Shown here: in pieces, positions 8,805-17,296 of the stretch
Layout of the letters: every line of letters starts with the position of its first letter
How positions within the stretch are numbered: the first letter of the stretch is position 1
Virus record (IMG/VR): IMGVR_UViG_3300030098_004745
Span: 1 to 35,345 of that record
Length of the DNA stretch: 35,345 nucleotides
From: a virus
Reading direction: 5' to 3' (one strand)
Position numbers and translations under genes: made by a program
The notes under the pieces: model-generated
What the model saw: the letters and a program-made list of their open reading frames with translations, nothing else
What the model was told of the DNA's origin: nothing
Databases searched by the model: none

Positions 8805-9968
8805 ATGGCTCTACTTTCTCGATCTAGATTACTTCAGACGAAGCTTGAAAGTTCATATGGTTCCTCGTCTTCACCTGCAGGAACAGATGCATGTCTGGTT
8901 AGAAACCTAGAGATCTCTCCTATTGAAGCTGAGACTGTTAGTAGAGATGTTATTAGGGCATATCTCGGAAACAGCGATCAACTTTTGGCGAACACAAGAG
9001 TTGGGATAACTTTCGAGGTTGAGTTAGCTGGAAGTGGAAGTGCAGGAACAGCTTCTAGGATTGACAGTCTTTTACGTGCATGTGGGATGTCTCCTACGAC
9101 CACAGGAAGTGCTATAACTGGTAGTTCTCAAGCGGGTTCTGCGGGGTCAATTACTTTGGCGAGTGGTGCAAGTGCGGTTGATGATTATTACAATGGCATG
9201 GTCGTATCTATCACTTCAGGAACTGGTAATGGTCACTCAGGTTTGATAGTTGATTACAATGGTACGTCAAAAGTGTGCACAGTTAAGCCGGATTCGGCGA
9301 CTTTCGTGCCAGGTGCAAGTAGTGGGTATTCTATCGCTGCTAATGTTAAATATCTTCCTGTAAGTTCTAGCTTTGAATCAACAACTATCTATGTCAATGT
9401 AAGTGGTGTAAGGCACGTATGCACAGGCTGTAGAGGTTCATTTAGTGTTAATTTAGCGATTGGTGAAATACCAACAATTAACTTCACAATGACGGGTATA
9501 TATAATGCTCCGACCGACGTAGCGTTACCATCAACAACCTATTCAAATCAAGCGACTCCAGTATTATTTAAGGCAGGTAATACAACAGCAACAAGTTTCT
9601 TGGATTACGATTCTGCAGCGATACAATCAATATCTGTTGATATGTCGAACGAAGTTGTTTCTAGAGAGCTTGTAGGAGCAGATAAGAGCGTCATCCTGAC
9701 CAACAGATCTCCATCAGGAGAAGCGATTTTGGAGGCACCTACTATGGCTCAAAAAGACTTCTTTAGCATTGCTAATAGTGATACAACTGGAAAGATATCC
9801 TTCTTGCATGGTGGAACTGCTGGAAATCGTATCGGTTGTTTAATGCCTGTTTGTGATATTGGAAACCCTTCTTACTCTGAGTCTGACGGAATTGTGATGT
9901 TGAACCTTCCGTTTATTCCAACTCCTTCTGCAACTGGTAATGACGAGATTGCACTAACTTTCCAGTAA
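8805..9968 (+). CDS. Major tail tube protein
   Basis: 387 residues, beginning MALLSRSRLLQTKLES as in lambda-type tube proteins. It contains LEISPIEAETVSRDVIR and a C-terminal MLNLPFIPT strand. Residues about 105-190 (SITLASGASAVDDYYNGMVVSI) form an inserted beta domain of a kind seen in many phage structural proteins, probably exposed on the tail surface. A CTGC motif sits near 207. The 65-base spacer before it, without a terminator, may hold a promoter (TAATATATAC near 8762) but I cannot confirm one. GAGG lies about 13 bases before the ATG. Confidence 0.82.
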   Translation: MALLSRSRLLQTKLESSYGSSSSPAGTDACLVRNLEISPIEAETVSRDVIRAYLGNSDQLLANTRVGITFEVELAGSGSAGTASRIDSLLRACGMSPTTTGSAITGSSQAGSAGSITLASGASAVDDYYNGMVVSITSGTGNGHSGLIVDYNGTSKVCTVKPDSATFVPGASSGYSIAANVKYLPVSSSFESTTIYVNVSGVRHVCTGCRGSFSVNLAIGEIPTINFTMTGIYNAPTDVALPSTTYSNQATPVLFKAGNTTATSFLDYDSAAIQSISVDMSNEVVSRELVGADKSVILTNRSPSGEAILEAPTMAQKDFFSIANSDTTGKISFLHGGTAGNRIGCLMPVCDIGNPSYSESDGIVMLNLPFIPTPSATGNDEIALTFQ

Positions 9969-10023
9969 CCCTCTTGAAATAATATTAAGATTTACTAGGC
10001 TTACTTAGTCCTATTAAGTTTTT

Positions 10024-10404
10024 ATGTCCTTTGTTTTTAAGAAGGCAGGTTCAACCACTAGCTGGCCTGTTAGTTTTTATATCCCTGAAAACGGCACAAG
10101 AAAAGAACAATCTTTCGATGCGGAGTTTAAACAACTCCCACAAACTCGTATAAACGAACTGCAAGCTTCCGTACAAAAAAGGATCAAAGCATTACAAGAT
10201 GGTGAAGAAGATTTTAGTGGAGTAACGGATATTTCTATCGCCGAAGAAGTATTAGTTGGTTGGTCTGACGTTAAAGATGAAGAAGGAAACGATGTGCCTT
10301 TTACTAATAAAACAAGGAAGCAAATCCTAGAAGTACCAATGCTTGCAAGCGCAATTATCGAAGCATACTTTGAATCATTAATTGAGGCGAAATCAAAAAA
10401 CTAA
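10024..10404 (+). CDS. Tail assembly chaperone, gpG-like (frame 0 product)
   Basis: 126 residues. Small, acidic, and placed between tail tube and tape measure, the position of lambda gpG. The start MSFVFKKAGSTTSWPVSFYIP and the internal FDAEFKQLPQTRINEL are typical of this family. The last codons, TCA AAA AAC TAA, hold an A-AAA-AAC slippery heptamer immediately before the stop. A fraction of ribosomes should slip -1 to make the longer gpGT-type protein. These chaperones load on the tape measure during tail assembly and are not in the virion. Confidence 0.85.
   Translation: MSFVFKKAGSTTSWPVSFYIPENGTRKEQSFDAEFKQLPQTRINELQASVQKRIKALQDGEEDFSGVTDISIAEEVLVGWSDVKDEEGNDVPFTNKTRKQILEVPMLASAIIEAYFESLIEAKSKN
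10395..10401 (+). promoter_or_regulatory. Programmed -1 ribosomal frameshift site A-AAA-AAC
   Basis: The heptamer AAAAAAC is in phase with the gpG-like frame (tcA AAA AAC) and the frame 0 stop TAA follows at once. Shifting -1 continues as CTA ATA GAA, open to 10739. GCAGCG at 10410-10415 can pair with CGCTGC at 10460-10465, starting 8 bases downstream, which could stimulate slipping. Slippery sites of this kind between G and T are conserved in lambda-like tails. Confidence 0.85.
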
Positions 10405-10739
10405 TAGAAGCAGCGGAGCATTGGTGTGATGGTGTAGAGGTTGACGAGACTGAAGATGACGCTGCCGTCTTAGGAATTGTGATTCTTGATCAACCTGTAA
10501 AGTCTAAATATTTTGAGGTAATACCAGAAGCTCAACCTGCTGTAGAAATGTTTCTGCGTGTACAAACGCAATGGAGAACAGATCAAGGTGTGATTCTTGG
10601 TCTTGATTACAATCCTCTTTTTACGGTGATGGAGTTAAGCAATATAAAAGAGCCGTTGGAATTATTATCGGACGTTCAAGTAATAGAAGGTAAAATAATA
10701 GAGATACTAAGTGAACGTAGCAAAAAAGATGTCTCTTAA
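10401..10739 (+). CDS. T extension of the tail assembly chaperone (frameshift product gpGT-like)
   Basis: Read after the -1 slip, this frame adds 112 residues to the 126 of gpG, giving a 238-residue fusion. The added part contains EHWCDGVEV, VEMFLRVQTQWRTDQG and GLDYNPLF, which match the pattern of the DUF1799/gpT-like family (F..TQWR...G..GLDY). There is a GTG at 10479 but no sign of an independent ribosome site, so frameshifting is the better explanation for its translation. The end overlaps the start of the tape measure gene. Confidence 0.8.
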   Translation, partial: LIEAAEHWCDGVEVDETEDDAAVLGIVILDQPVKSKYFEVIPEAQPAVEMFLRVQTQWRTDQGVILGLDYNPLFTVMELSNIKEPLELLSDVQVIEGKIIEILSERSKKDVS

Positions 10740-12558
10740 CATGAAGTCAGTGACTTCTCTTGAAGTAAGAGCCTTAGTAAAGGGAGAAGAGGAGCTGCGG
10801 CGATTGGGAAAAAACTTAAATCGTGTTGCTGGAGAATCAAAGAAAACCGCTGGAGCTTTTAACAGATTAAAAAAAGCTTCTAGTTCGTTAACGGGTGTTA
10901 TTGCTTCATTAGGAGCACAAGCGGCAGCGGTTGGTTTTATAAAAGCGGGTATTGCTGCTGATAGAACACAGAAAACTATTGCAGCTTTAGCTGACGAATA
11001 CGGCGAAACAGCAAGGGTGCAAGATTTTGCCAAAGATGCAGCTCAGAGGTTTGCACTAGGTCAAACAGAAGCAGCGAAGCAGGTTGCCGATATGTTCGGA
11101 AGATTGCGACCGATGGGAATTGAATTAAATCAAATAAAAGATGTTTTTGATGGTGTTAACAAAGCAGGTTTGAGGTATAACAAAACCTCTGCCGAGATGA
11201 GTGGGATCACTCTCCAATTGAGTCAGGCTTTAGGCTCAGGTGTTCTAATTGGTGATGAATTTAGAAGTTTGTCTGAAAACATGCCAATTATCGGGCAGAA
11301 AATAGCTGAAGTTTTAAAAATTCCAATTAATGAATTAAAAGATTTATCTAGTGACGGAATAATTACCACTGAGGTAATGCTTGAGGCTATGAAGAAACTA
11401 AAAGATTTAGAGGCTCCACCCCCTGATTCGTTCAGAAGATTGAGTCAAGCGCAAAAAGATTTAGCAACAGAAATCGGGAAAATATTGGTACCTGTAATAG
11501 AGCCTTTAACTGTGGCGTTAACTTTTGTCTTGAAGTTATTTAATAAATTACCAGGGCCAATAAAAGCTTTAATTGTAGGCGTGGGGGGTATTGCTGTTGC
11601 TGCTACTGCTTTAGTCGTTCCTTTAGGTTTGGTTGTCACTGCCTTTGGTGCGGTTAAAGGTGCAATGGCTGGATTAGCTGGAACGAAATTCATAGCGTTG
11701 CTTTCTGGCTGGGTTGGTTCTATGGGTCCAGTTGTTGCGGGTTTCTTAAAGATTGGAGGTTTAATTAAAGGTATTGGCTTGGCCGTTGTAGCTGTATTTA
11801 CTGGTCCAGCAGCTCCATTTATTTTGATAGGCGCGGCGGTTGCTGGTGTAATTGCGGCCTTTGTGAAATTTAAATTCTTAAGAGAAATATTTGTAAATCT
11901 TGGAAAACAGATTGCAAAACTAGCGACAAATATAGGAAAAGGTTTTGCTGATTTATTTAAAAAGATCGTTAAAGCTGGGGGCAGTTTTATAGAGGCATTT
12001 AAAGAAAGGTGGAAAAAAGTAAAAGATATAATTATTGCTCCATTTAAAGCCGCAATTGAATGGATACCCAACCAAATTAAAAGAATGACTGATGCAATAA
12101 CGGGAAGGATTGAAAGATGGTGGAAAAAGATCTCAAGTATTGTCAAAAAAGGTAATAAAGCCGCAAGTGGTGGAGGTAGTTCAAATACAAGTTCACGAGG
12201 AAGCGCTAGAGGGTATGCAGAGGGTGGTTTTGTTCCACAAGCACAAGGAGGACAACTGGCAATTGTAGGTGAAGGGAAAAGCTCGGAGTATATAGTCCCT
12301 AGCCACAAGGTTGGAGGCTTTATTAATAACTATCTTTCAGGTTTAAGAGGCGGGGCAGCTATTCCACGTTTTGCAGAGGGTGGCTTTGTTTCTGGAGGTA
12401 GCCCAAACATCAACATCAAGACTGGACCAGTTGTCCAAATGGAAGGGCAGCAGTATGTGACTGTTAATGATCTTCAATCTGCTTTGTCTAGTTTCTCCGC
12501 TTCTGTCTTTAGTAATTCAAGGACAGCGGGCGGTCGTCGTTTTCAGGGGATTAGCTAA
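10729..12558 (+). CDS. Tail tape measure protein
   Basis: About 609 residues from ATG 10729; GTG 10711 and ATG 10741 are alternatives. The N-terminal tape-measure domain shows ALGSGVLIGDEFRSLSENMP. Hydrophobic segments lie between about 270 and 380, then a Lys-rich helical stretch (FVNLGKQIAKLATNIGKGF) and a C-terminal Gly-rich part with two YAEGGFV/FAEGGFV repeats, usual for these proteins. It sets tail length and helps DNA ejection. At roughly 1.5 angstrom per residue, known from lambda, it implies a tail of about 90 nm, shorter than lambda. Confidence 0.9.
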   Translation: MSLNMKSVTSLEVRALVKGEEELRRLGKNLNRVAGESKKTAGAFNRLKKASSSLTGVIASLGAQAAAVGFIKAGIAADRTQKTIAALADEYGETARVQDFAKDAAQRFALGQTEAAKQVADMFGRLRPMGIELNQIKDVFDGVNKAGLRYNKTSAEMSGITLQLSQALGSGVLIGDEFRSLSENMPIIGQKIAEVLKIPINELKDLSSDGIITTEVMLEAMKKLKDLEAPPPDSFRRLSQAQKDLATEIGKILVPVIEPLTVALTFVLKLFNKLPGPIKALIVGVGGIAVAATALVVPLGLVVTAFGAVKGAMAGLAGTKFIALLSGWVGSMGPVVAGFLKIGGLIKGIGLAVVAVFTGPAAPFILIGAAVAGVIAAFVKFKFLREIFVNLGKQIAKLATNIGKGFADLFKKIVKAGGSFIEAFKERWKKVKDIIIAPFKAAIEWIPNQIKRMTDAITGRIERWWKKISSIVKKGNKAASGGGSSNTSSRGSARGYAEGGFVPQAQGGQLAIVGEGKSSEYIVPSHKVGGFINNYLSGLRGGAAIPRFAEGGFVSGGSPNINIKTGPVVQMEGQQYVTVNDLQSALSSFSASVFSNSRTAGGRRFQGIS

Positions 12559-13022
12559 TGAGCAACAGAGGACAAGCGCAGTATCTCAGGATTTACTCTG
12601 GGGGAACCGATAAGCAACTTTGGCAGTCTTACTATGTCAATTCAACAATTTCTTTAAGCTCTAAAAGTTGGAGCTATTTCCCCTTTACAGCCGATGGGTT
12701 GATGTCATCTTCCGCGAGTGGTGGTAATGCTGTTTCTATTTCTTGCCCTGCTACCACAACGGCAATTGCCGCCTTAACAGAGGCTTTAGACAATCAATAT
12801 TTATGTGAATTGAAGGTTTATGAATTTGACTCACGGTTATCTAATTCAGTACCTCAATCAGGTCAATCTTTAATCGTCAATTTCTTAGGAGTAATTACAA
12901 GCGTAGGGGGTAATTTTGAAACGCTAGTTGCAAATCTTGGTTCAAGTATTTCTCCAGTGGGAGCATCAGCCCCGCCTCGTAAATTCACCACTGACTTAAT
13001 AGGAGTACCAATAAGACTATGA
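12558..13022 (+). CDS. Minor tail protein in the gpM/gpL position
   Basis: 154 residues, acidic to neutral, rich in Ser, Thr and beta-forming residues, ending in RKFTTDLIGVPIRL. I do not recognise the family with certainty. Its place between the tape measure and the gpJ-like hub, with ATG overlapping the tape measure stop (TAATG) and its own stop overlapping the hub start (ATGA), makes it a tail-tip component, by analogy with lambda gpM or gpL. Confidence 0.6.
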   Translation: MSNRGQAQYLRIYSGGTDKQLWQSYYVNSTISLSSKSWSYFPFTADGLMSSSASGGNAVSISCPATTTAIAALTEALDNQYLCELKVYEFDSRLSNSVPQSGQSLIVNFLGVITSVGGNFETLVANLGSSISPVGASAPPRKFTTDLIGVPIRL

Positions 13023-15526
13023 ATATTAAGGTTTCTGATCCTCTTTCTTTACTTCCCTATCAAGCTGGTTTAACTGGAGATTCTCTTGTTGATGAGGCAG
13101 GACAAGGCAACACATCATTAGATGTAAAGCAAAAGGCTTGTGAGATAGGCCAGCCAGTTCCCATAGTCTTCGGCCGTCGTGTAACGGTAGGTAGTGATGA
13201 GGTGGGAGGTGTTTTTGTTGCGCCTCCTGCAACAAGTGGAAGATATGAAAACGATTCAACAACTAACGTTTTAACCGTTAATTTACAATTAATTCTTAGT
13301 CAAGGTCAGATAGGAGATATTAAAGAAAATCAGGTTTATCAAAGAGCCTGTAGGGTCGGGACATGGAAAAGAGCTTATAACCAAAGGGCTAGCAGTTGGG
13401 TTCCTGGAAATCATATAGTAACTGTTAGTAATAAAGAGCCGTGGGACTGTCCGTCGTATTGTGGTACTGATTCAAAATTCACAGATTTAACCTGTCTCAG
13501 CTATACAAATACACATGCAGATAATGATAAGACTTTTGATAAACAGGTTTATGTTTTTGTTGAAAATGGTTTAAAGGTTACAAGAATATTAGATAGTCAA
13601 TTAGGCAGTAGTAATAATTTTATTGATTTAGCTATTTATTTAATCAAACAATCGAGAAGGCTTCCTAATGACATGATTGATACTACGTCAATGACGGCGG
13701 CGGCAAACTTCTTAAATACAAATAATTTCTTATGTAATGGGGTTTTTGATAAATCAGAAAACTTAGAAGATTGGCTTACTAAAACAGGAAATTTATTTTT
13801 ACTACGTCTCTCTGAGAAAGATGGGAAAAAATGCTTTAAGCCGAGATTGCCTGTAAATGCTGATCATAGTATTAATTCAACTAATGCTATTGTTCCGAGT
13901 TTTTCATTTACAGAGGATCATGTCTTAGACGGTAGTTTTCAGATTGAATATATCCCGATCACTGAGAGGCAAGACGCTTGCGCTTTAGTGCTTTGGAGGC
14001 AACAGCCTGATAACGATATAGGCATTGTTCGTACTTCTGAAATCAAGCAAACGGGTGTTACTGATCCCGTTATTATTCAATATGATTTGTCTCAGTGGTG
14101 TTGCTCAGAATCTCACGCTGTTAAATATGGTGCCTATCAAATAGCTAGAAGAAAATACATTACCCATACTTTAAGAATTTCAGTAAGGCCATCAACCTTT
14201 AATAGCACCCTTGCATTAGGCGATATTGTCAGAGTCAGGCTTAGACGTGAAACCAATGCAGGTACAGTTGATTATCATGATTATTTTTACGAAGTAGAGC
14301 GTCTTGAAAAAAATACCAGTGGGATCATCCAATTAGATCTTATTCATTTCCCAGTAGATTCAGATCAAAAAAGCATTGTGGCTCAAGCCGTTGTTGCTGC
14401 GACAGCAGTTGGCACCGTTTTGCCTACGGGAAGAAATGATTTGACTTGCCATACAAATACAGGGACTGGAAATATTGCAGATGATGGTATCTCTTACCCT
14501 TATTCAGGTTTCCCAGCGATAGGGACAACTGATTTTACTTTAGGTGTATTTAATCCGAGTACTGAATTTGAAGAACCAACTGAGGTTGTCGATCCTTTAG
14601 ACGAAGAAATCGCGGTCGGGCTTACAGATGATCGCACAACTACTGATCCTCTTAAGGTCGGTGATACTGTTACTGCATCAGGCGGTTCTTGTGTTGGTGG
14701 GCGCGTTTGTTGGTATAGAAGAAACAAAATAGGAGGTGAAACAAACCCTTCTCCCACATGGGGAGTTAAAACGTTGATTAGTTGTAGTAGTACCGACACT
14801 GGAAGCGCTTCTATGACTTTAACTAGCAGCGATGTTGATTACTATTTAATAGCTGAATGGTCTTGTCCTGATCCTTCAAGTGCTGACGGTTTTGGTACTC
14901 CTTATAAGGTGGCAGAATTTGGCCCTGTTGAAATTGATCCAGCTAACTTTACTTATGCTCGATGGAAAGGAACAACTACGAAATATATAGCGTCTGGTTT
15001 ATATCCGATTGGTGGAGGAAACTTTAATAATGTTCCAGAAGAGACAACAACAGTTGAAGTCACAAGTACATGGTTTAAACGTACAAATGCAGCGTCAGAC
15101 CCTGCTTATTATGTTTATGCAACTTATTTAACAATTACGGGGGGTAATACTTGTGTTAATAATGCTTTCACATGTGGCGGCCCAACGGGTGCCATTACTT
15201 CTGAAGCATTAGGAAATATAACTTATCCTCCATCAGGGCCGATCCCTTGGAGAGCTAGCGTTAAGTCTAATCAAACTGAATCAGGCTCATCAGTTTGTCA
15301 AACGCTAGGTGGAATTGGACAAGATGCTAATAATTCTGGTTGTTATAGTGGCAATTTTTCTTCTCCTCAATTAAGCCCTGGAGGATCTACTAAAGAGAGT
15401 TATTGGGCTATTGAGGGTAAATGGGAATTTTCTAATGATGAGTCACACCAAACTAATAAAAGTATTGATGCGGTTTGGAGTGGCAGGCAAAGTGAAGATG
15501 ACGGTTTCCACTATACGTTTACATAA
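13019..15526 (+). CDS. Tail tip hub / host specificity protein, gpJ-like
   Basis: 835 residues. The N-terminus (CEIGQPVPIVFGRR, GGVFVAPPAT) and the following hub region (DWLTKTGNLFLLRLSEKDGK, DHVLDGSFQIEYIPI, LALGDIVRVRLRRE near 400-430) match the central tail hub found in many siphophages. Residues from about 500 onward are fibronectin- or Ig-like beta domains and a Cys-containing C-terminal region, probably the variable host-contacting part. It would link tail tube, tip complex and fibres and bind the host surface. Confidence is high for hub, low for which segment binds the receptor. Confidence 0.78.
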   Translation: MNIKVSDPLSLLPYQAGLTGDSLVDEAGQGNTSLDVKQKACEIGQPVPIVFGRRVTVGSDEVGGVFVAPPATSGRYENDSTTNVLTVNLQLILSQGQIGDIKENQVYQRACRVGTWKRAYNQRASSWVPGNHIVTVSNKEPWDCPSYCGTDSKFTDLTCLSYTNTHADNDKTFDKQVYVFVENGLKVTRILDSQLGSSNNFIDLAIYLIKQSRRLPNDMIDTTSMTAAANFLNTNNFLCNGVFDKSENLEDWLTKTGNLFLLRLSEKDGKKCFKPRLPVNADHSINSTNAIVPSFSFTEDHVLDGSFQIEYIPITERQDACALVLWRQQPDNDIGIVRTSEIKQTGVTDPVIIQYDLSQWCCSESHAVKYGAYQIARRKYITHTLRISVRPSTFNSTLALGDIVRVRLRRETNAGTVDYHDYFYEVERLEKNTSGIIQLDLIHFPVDSDQKSIVAQAVVAATAVGTVLPTGRNDLTCHTNTGTGNIADDGISYPYSGFPAIGTTDFTLGVFNPSTEFEEPTEVVDPLDEEIAVGLTDDRTTTDPLKVGDTVTASGGSCVGGRVCWYRRNKIGGETNPSPTWGVKTLISCSSTDTGSASMTLTSSDVDYYLIAEWSCPDPSSADGFGTPYKVAEFGPVEIDPANFTYARWKGTTTKYIASGLYPIGGGNFNNVPEETTTVEVTSTWFKRTNAASDPAYYVYATYLTITGGNTCVNNAFTCGGPTGAITSEALGNITYPPSGPIPWRASVKSNQTESGSSVCQTLGGIGQDANNSGCYSGNFSSPQLSPGGSTKESYWAIEGKWEFSNDESHQTNKSIDAVWSGRQSEDDGFHYTFT

Positions 15527-15528
15527 TT

Positions 15529-15900
15529 ATGGCTTCTGATTTTCCCTCGTTAACTCCTAGTTCTCGTGTTTTTACGCCTGGCTCTGTCGCCTCTAGTAAT
15601 CTTGGTCATTTATCAGGAGAACAAACAGCCGTTAGACATTCAAGCGTCTCATATGGGCATCGGTTAAGAATGACGTTTGTCTCTGTGACAAGGGCTCAAC
15701 AGCAAAACCTTGTTTCACACTTTGCCTTTCACGGTCATTTCGAGCCGTTCGATTTACCAACAGAAACACTCGTTGCAACTAACTTAACTTTCCCTACTGG
15801 TTATCAATGGCGATATGCAGAAAGCCCTGAAATAGAAGAAGTAGAAGGACAAATAAATATGTCTGTCAGTCTTGAATTATTGCCACCTTATACAATTTAA
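15529..15900 (+). CDS. Small tail-tip protein, copy 1 of a tandem pair
   Basis: 123 residues, no transmembrane segment. It shares a pattern with the next gene: P-S, a GHRLRMTFVSVTRAQQQNLVSHF block, F-LP and WRYAESPEI, then alternating hydrophobic residues. The next protein has GHQIKFTYTDLTQDEVTLFRDHY and YRYVDTPDE in the same places, so both seem to be copies of one domain. Function is unknown; position between hub and fibre suggests a baseplate or fibre-attachment role. Confidence 0.62.
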   Translation: MASDFPSLTPSSRVFTPGSVASSNLGHLSGEQTAVRHSSVSYGHRLRMTFVSVTRAQQQNLVSHFAFHGHFEPFDLPTETLVATNLTFPTGYQWRYAESPEIEEVEGQINMSVSLELLPPYTI

Positions 15901-15902
15901 CA

Positions 15903-16445
15903 ATGAACGATTACCCAGATAGCCGCAAACCTAATTCAATAAGTTATGACGTAGGCGGCTTAAATGTAAGTGAATCAAAGACATTAACATCAGGTCCAAT
16001 AAGATTTAGACGTAGCAATGTGCTTACAGGTCATCAAATAAAATTCACTTACACAGACCTAACGCAAGACGAAGTAACATTGTTTCGTGATCATTATTTA
16101 GACGCAGCGGGACAACATAACTCGTTTCAAATTCCTCAAAGTGTTTTTGGTGGGGCAAATATTACTCAGAGTACAAGTTATTACCGCTACGTTGATACAC
16201 CTGACGAAACACAAAAAGGGGTGTTCCATGATATTGAGATTTCGGTTGTAGTTTTAACAGGAATCAACCTGACATATAAATTGACTGCTGAAAATGCGTC
16301 GTTACCTGCTACAGAGTCGACAGTTACTGATAGTTTATTTTTAAATGGAACTGGACCGTTCATATTAAATTGCGATGATGCAACCCCACATACGGGAACT
16401 ACATTACAATATTCACTAATTGCGGGTAATGCTAAGGGCGCATGA
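15903..16445 (+). CDS. Tail-tip protein, copy 2 of the pair with extra C-terminal domain
   Basis: 180 residues. The first 120 resemble the whole preceding protein, as described there. The last 60 residues (LTAENASLPATESTVTDSLF, GTTLQYSLIAGNAKGA) are Ser/Thr/Ala-rich, as in fibre linkers. The stop overlaps the next ATG (ATGA at 16442). It probably attaches the fibre encoded next. The family name is not recognised. Confidence 0.6.
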   Translation: MNDYPDSRKPNSISYDVGGLNVSESKTLTSGPIRFRRSNVLTGHQIKFTYTDLTQDEVTLFRDHYLDAAGQHNSFQIPQSVFGGANITQSTSYYRYVDTPDETQKGVFHDIEISVVVLTGINLTYKLTAENASLPATESTVTDSLFLNGTGPFILNCDDATPHTGTTLQYSLIAGNAKGA

Positions 16446-17296
16446 CACAAACAACGGTAAGGGTACAACTACAGCAACGAGTTTCAACTGATAGCGAATG
16501 GAGCTCTGCTAATCCTGTTTTGTTGCTTGGAGAAGTTGGGCACAATTCAACAAATAAGCAGTATAAGTTGGGGGATGGCTCAACGCAGTGGAATAGTCTT
16601 GCTTATGCGGGCGCAAGTGTACCAACGACTATCACGGTTGCTGATGAGTCAACAGACACCTCTTGTAATGTAGCGTTTTTTACTGGCGCAACTGGTGACC
16701 TAGCCCCTAAGACTGGCACGAATCTCACCTTCAATTCAAATACAGGGGCGTTGACAGCTACATCCTTCGTTGGTGCGTTGACTGGCAATGCAGATACCGC
16801 AACGACTTCAACAAATGCTAATCATGTTTCCGTAGCAGATAATGAAAGCACAGATGAAAATAATTTAATTCCTTTTATTGAAGATGCTTCAGCTACTGGG
16901 AATGTAGGTTTAGAAAGTGATGGTGATTTTCATTACAACCCTAGTACAGGAAAAGTAACAGCAACAGCCTTTGTAGATGGTAAAGGTTCAGTTAGGTCTA
17001 TACCTCAAAATTCGCAATCTAGCGGTTATACAATTGTTGCGGCTGATGCGGGAAAACATATTTATATTTCTACTGGTGGCGTGACTTTTGCCGCTGGTAT
17101 CTGTTCGGTTGGCGATGCTTTGACGATTATTAATAATTCTGCATCTGATCAAACAATTACTTGTAGTGCCGTAACTATGTATTTAGCGGGTGATACATCA
17201 GCAAAAACCTCTCTTACTTTAAAAGGTCGAGGCATGGCTACTTTCTTATGTACGGCAAGTAATGTTTATTATGGATCTGGTGGAGGGCTTGAGTAA
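16442..17296 (+). CDS. Tail fibre protein with Mtd-N-like N-terminus
   Basis: 284 residues. The N-terminus (VRVQLQQRVSTDSEWSS, LGEVGHNSTNKQYKLGDGST, WNSLAYAG) matches the short domain at the start of many phage fibres (major tropism determinant N-terminal type). The middle has TGALTATSFVGALTGNADTAT and a second such repeat at KVTATAFVDGKGSV, typical of trimeric beta-prism shafts in marine phages. The C-terminus is a small beta domain. There is no reverse transcriptase nearby, so it is not part of a diversity-generating system. The stop overlaps the next start. Confidence 0.75.
   Translation: MTQTTVRVQLQQRVSTDSEWSSANPVLLLGEVGHNSTNKQYKLGDGSTQWNSLAYAGASVPTTITVADESTDTSCNVAFFTGATGDLAPKTGTNLTFNSNTGALTATSFVGALTGNADTATTSTNANHVSVADNESTDENNLIPFIEDASATGNVGLESDGDFHYNPSTGKVTATAFVDGKGSVRSIPQNSQSSGYTIVAADAGKHIYISTGGVTFAAGICSVGDALTIINNSASDQTITCSAVTMYLAGDTSAKTSLTLKGRGMATFLCTASNVYYGSGGGLE

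Noticed and set aside
9969-10023. Late promoter motif shared by the 9969 and 18738 spacers (CCTATTAA)
   Set aside because: The two spacers share only short words with different spacing; no consistent -35/-10 pattern was found.
11445-12308. Long minus-strand open frame (287 residues) opposite the tape measure gene
   Set aside because: It is antisense to a well-supported gene, has Ile/Pro/Ala-rich content of a reverse frame and no start signals.
16442-17296. Diversity-generating retroelement because of the Mtd-N-like fibre
   Set aside because: No reverse transcriptase, template repeat or matching variable repeat is visible anywhere in the window.
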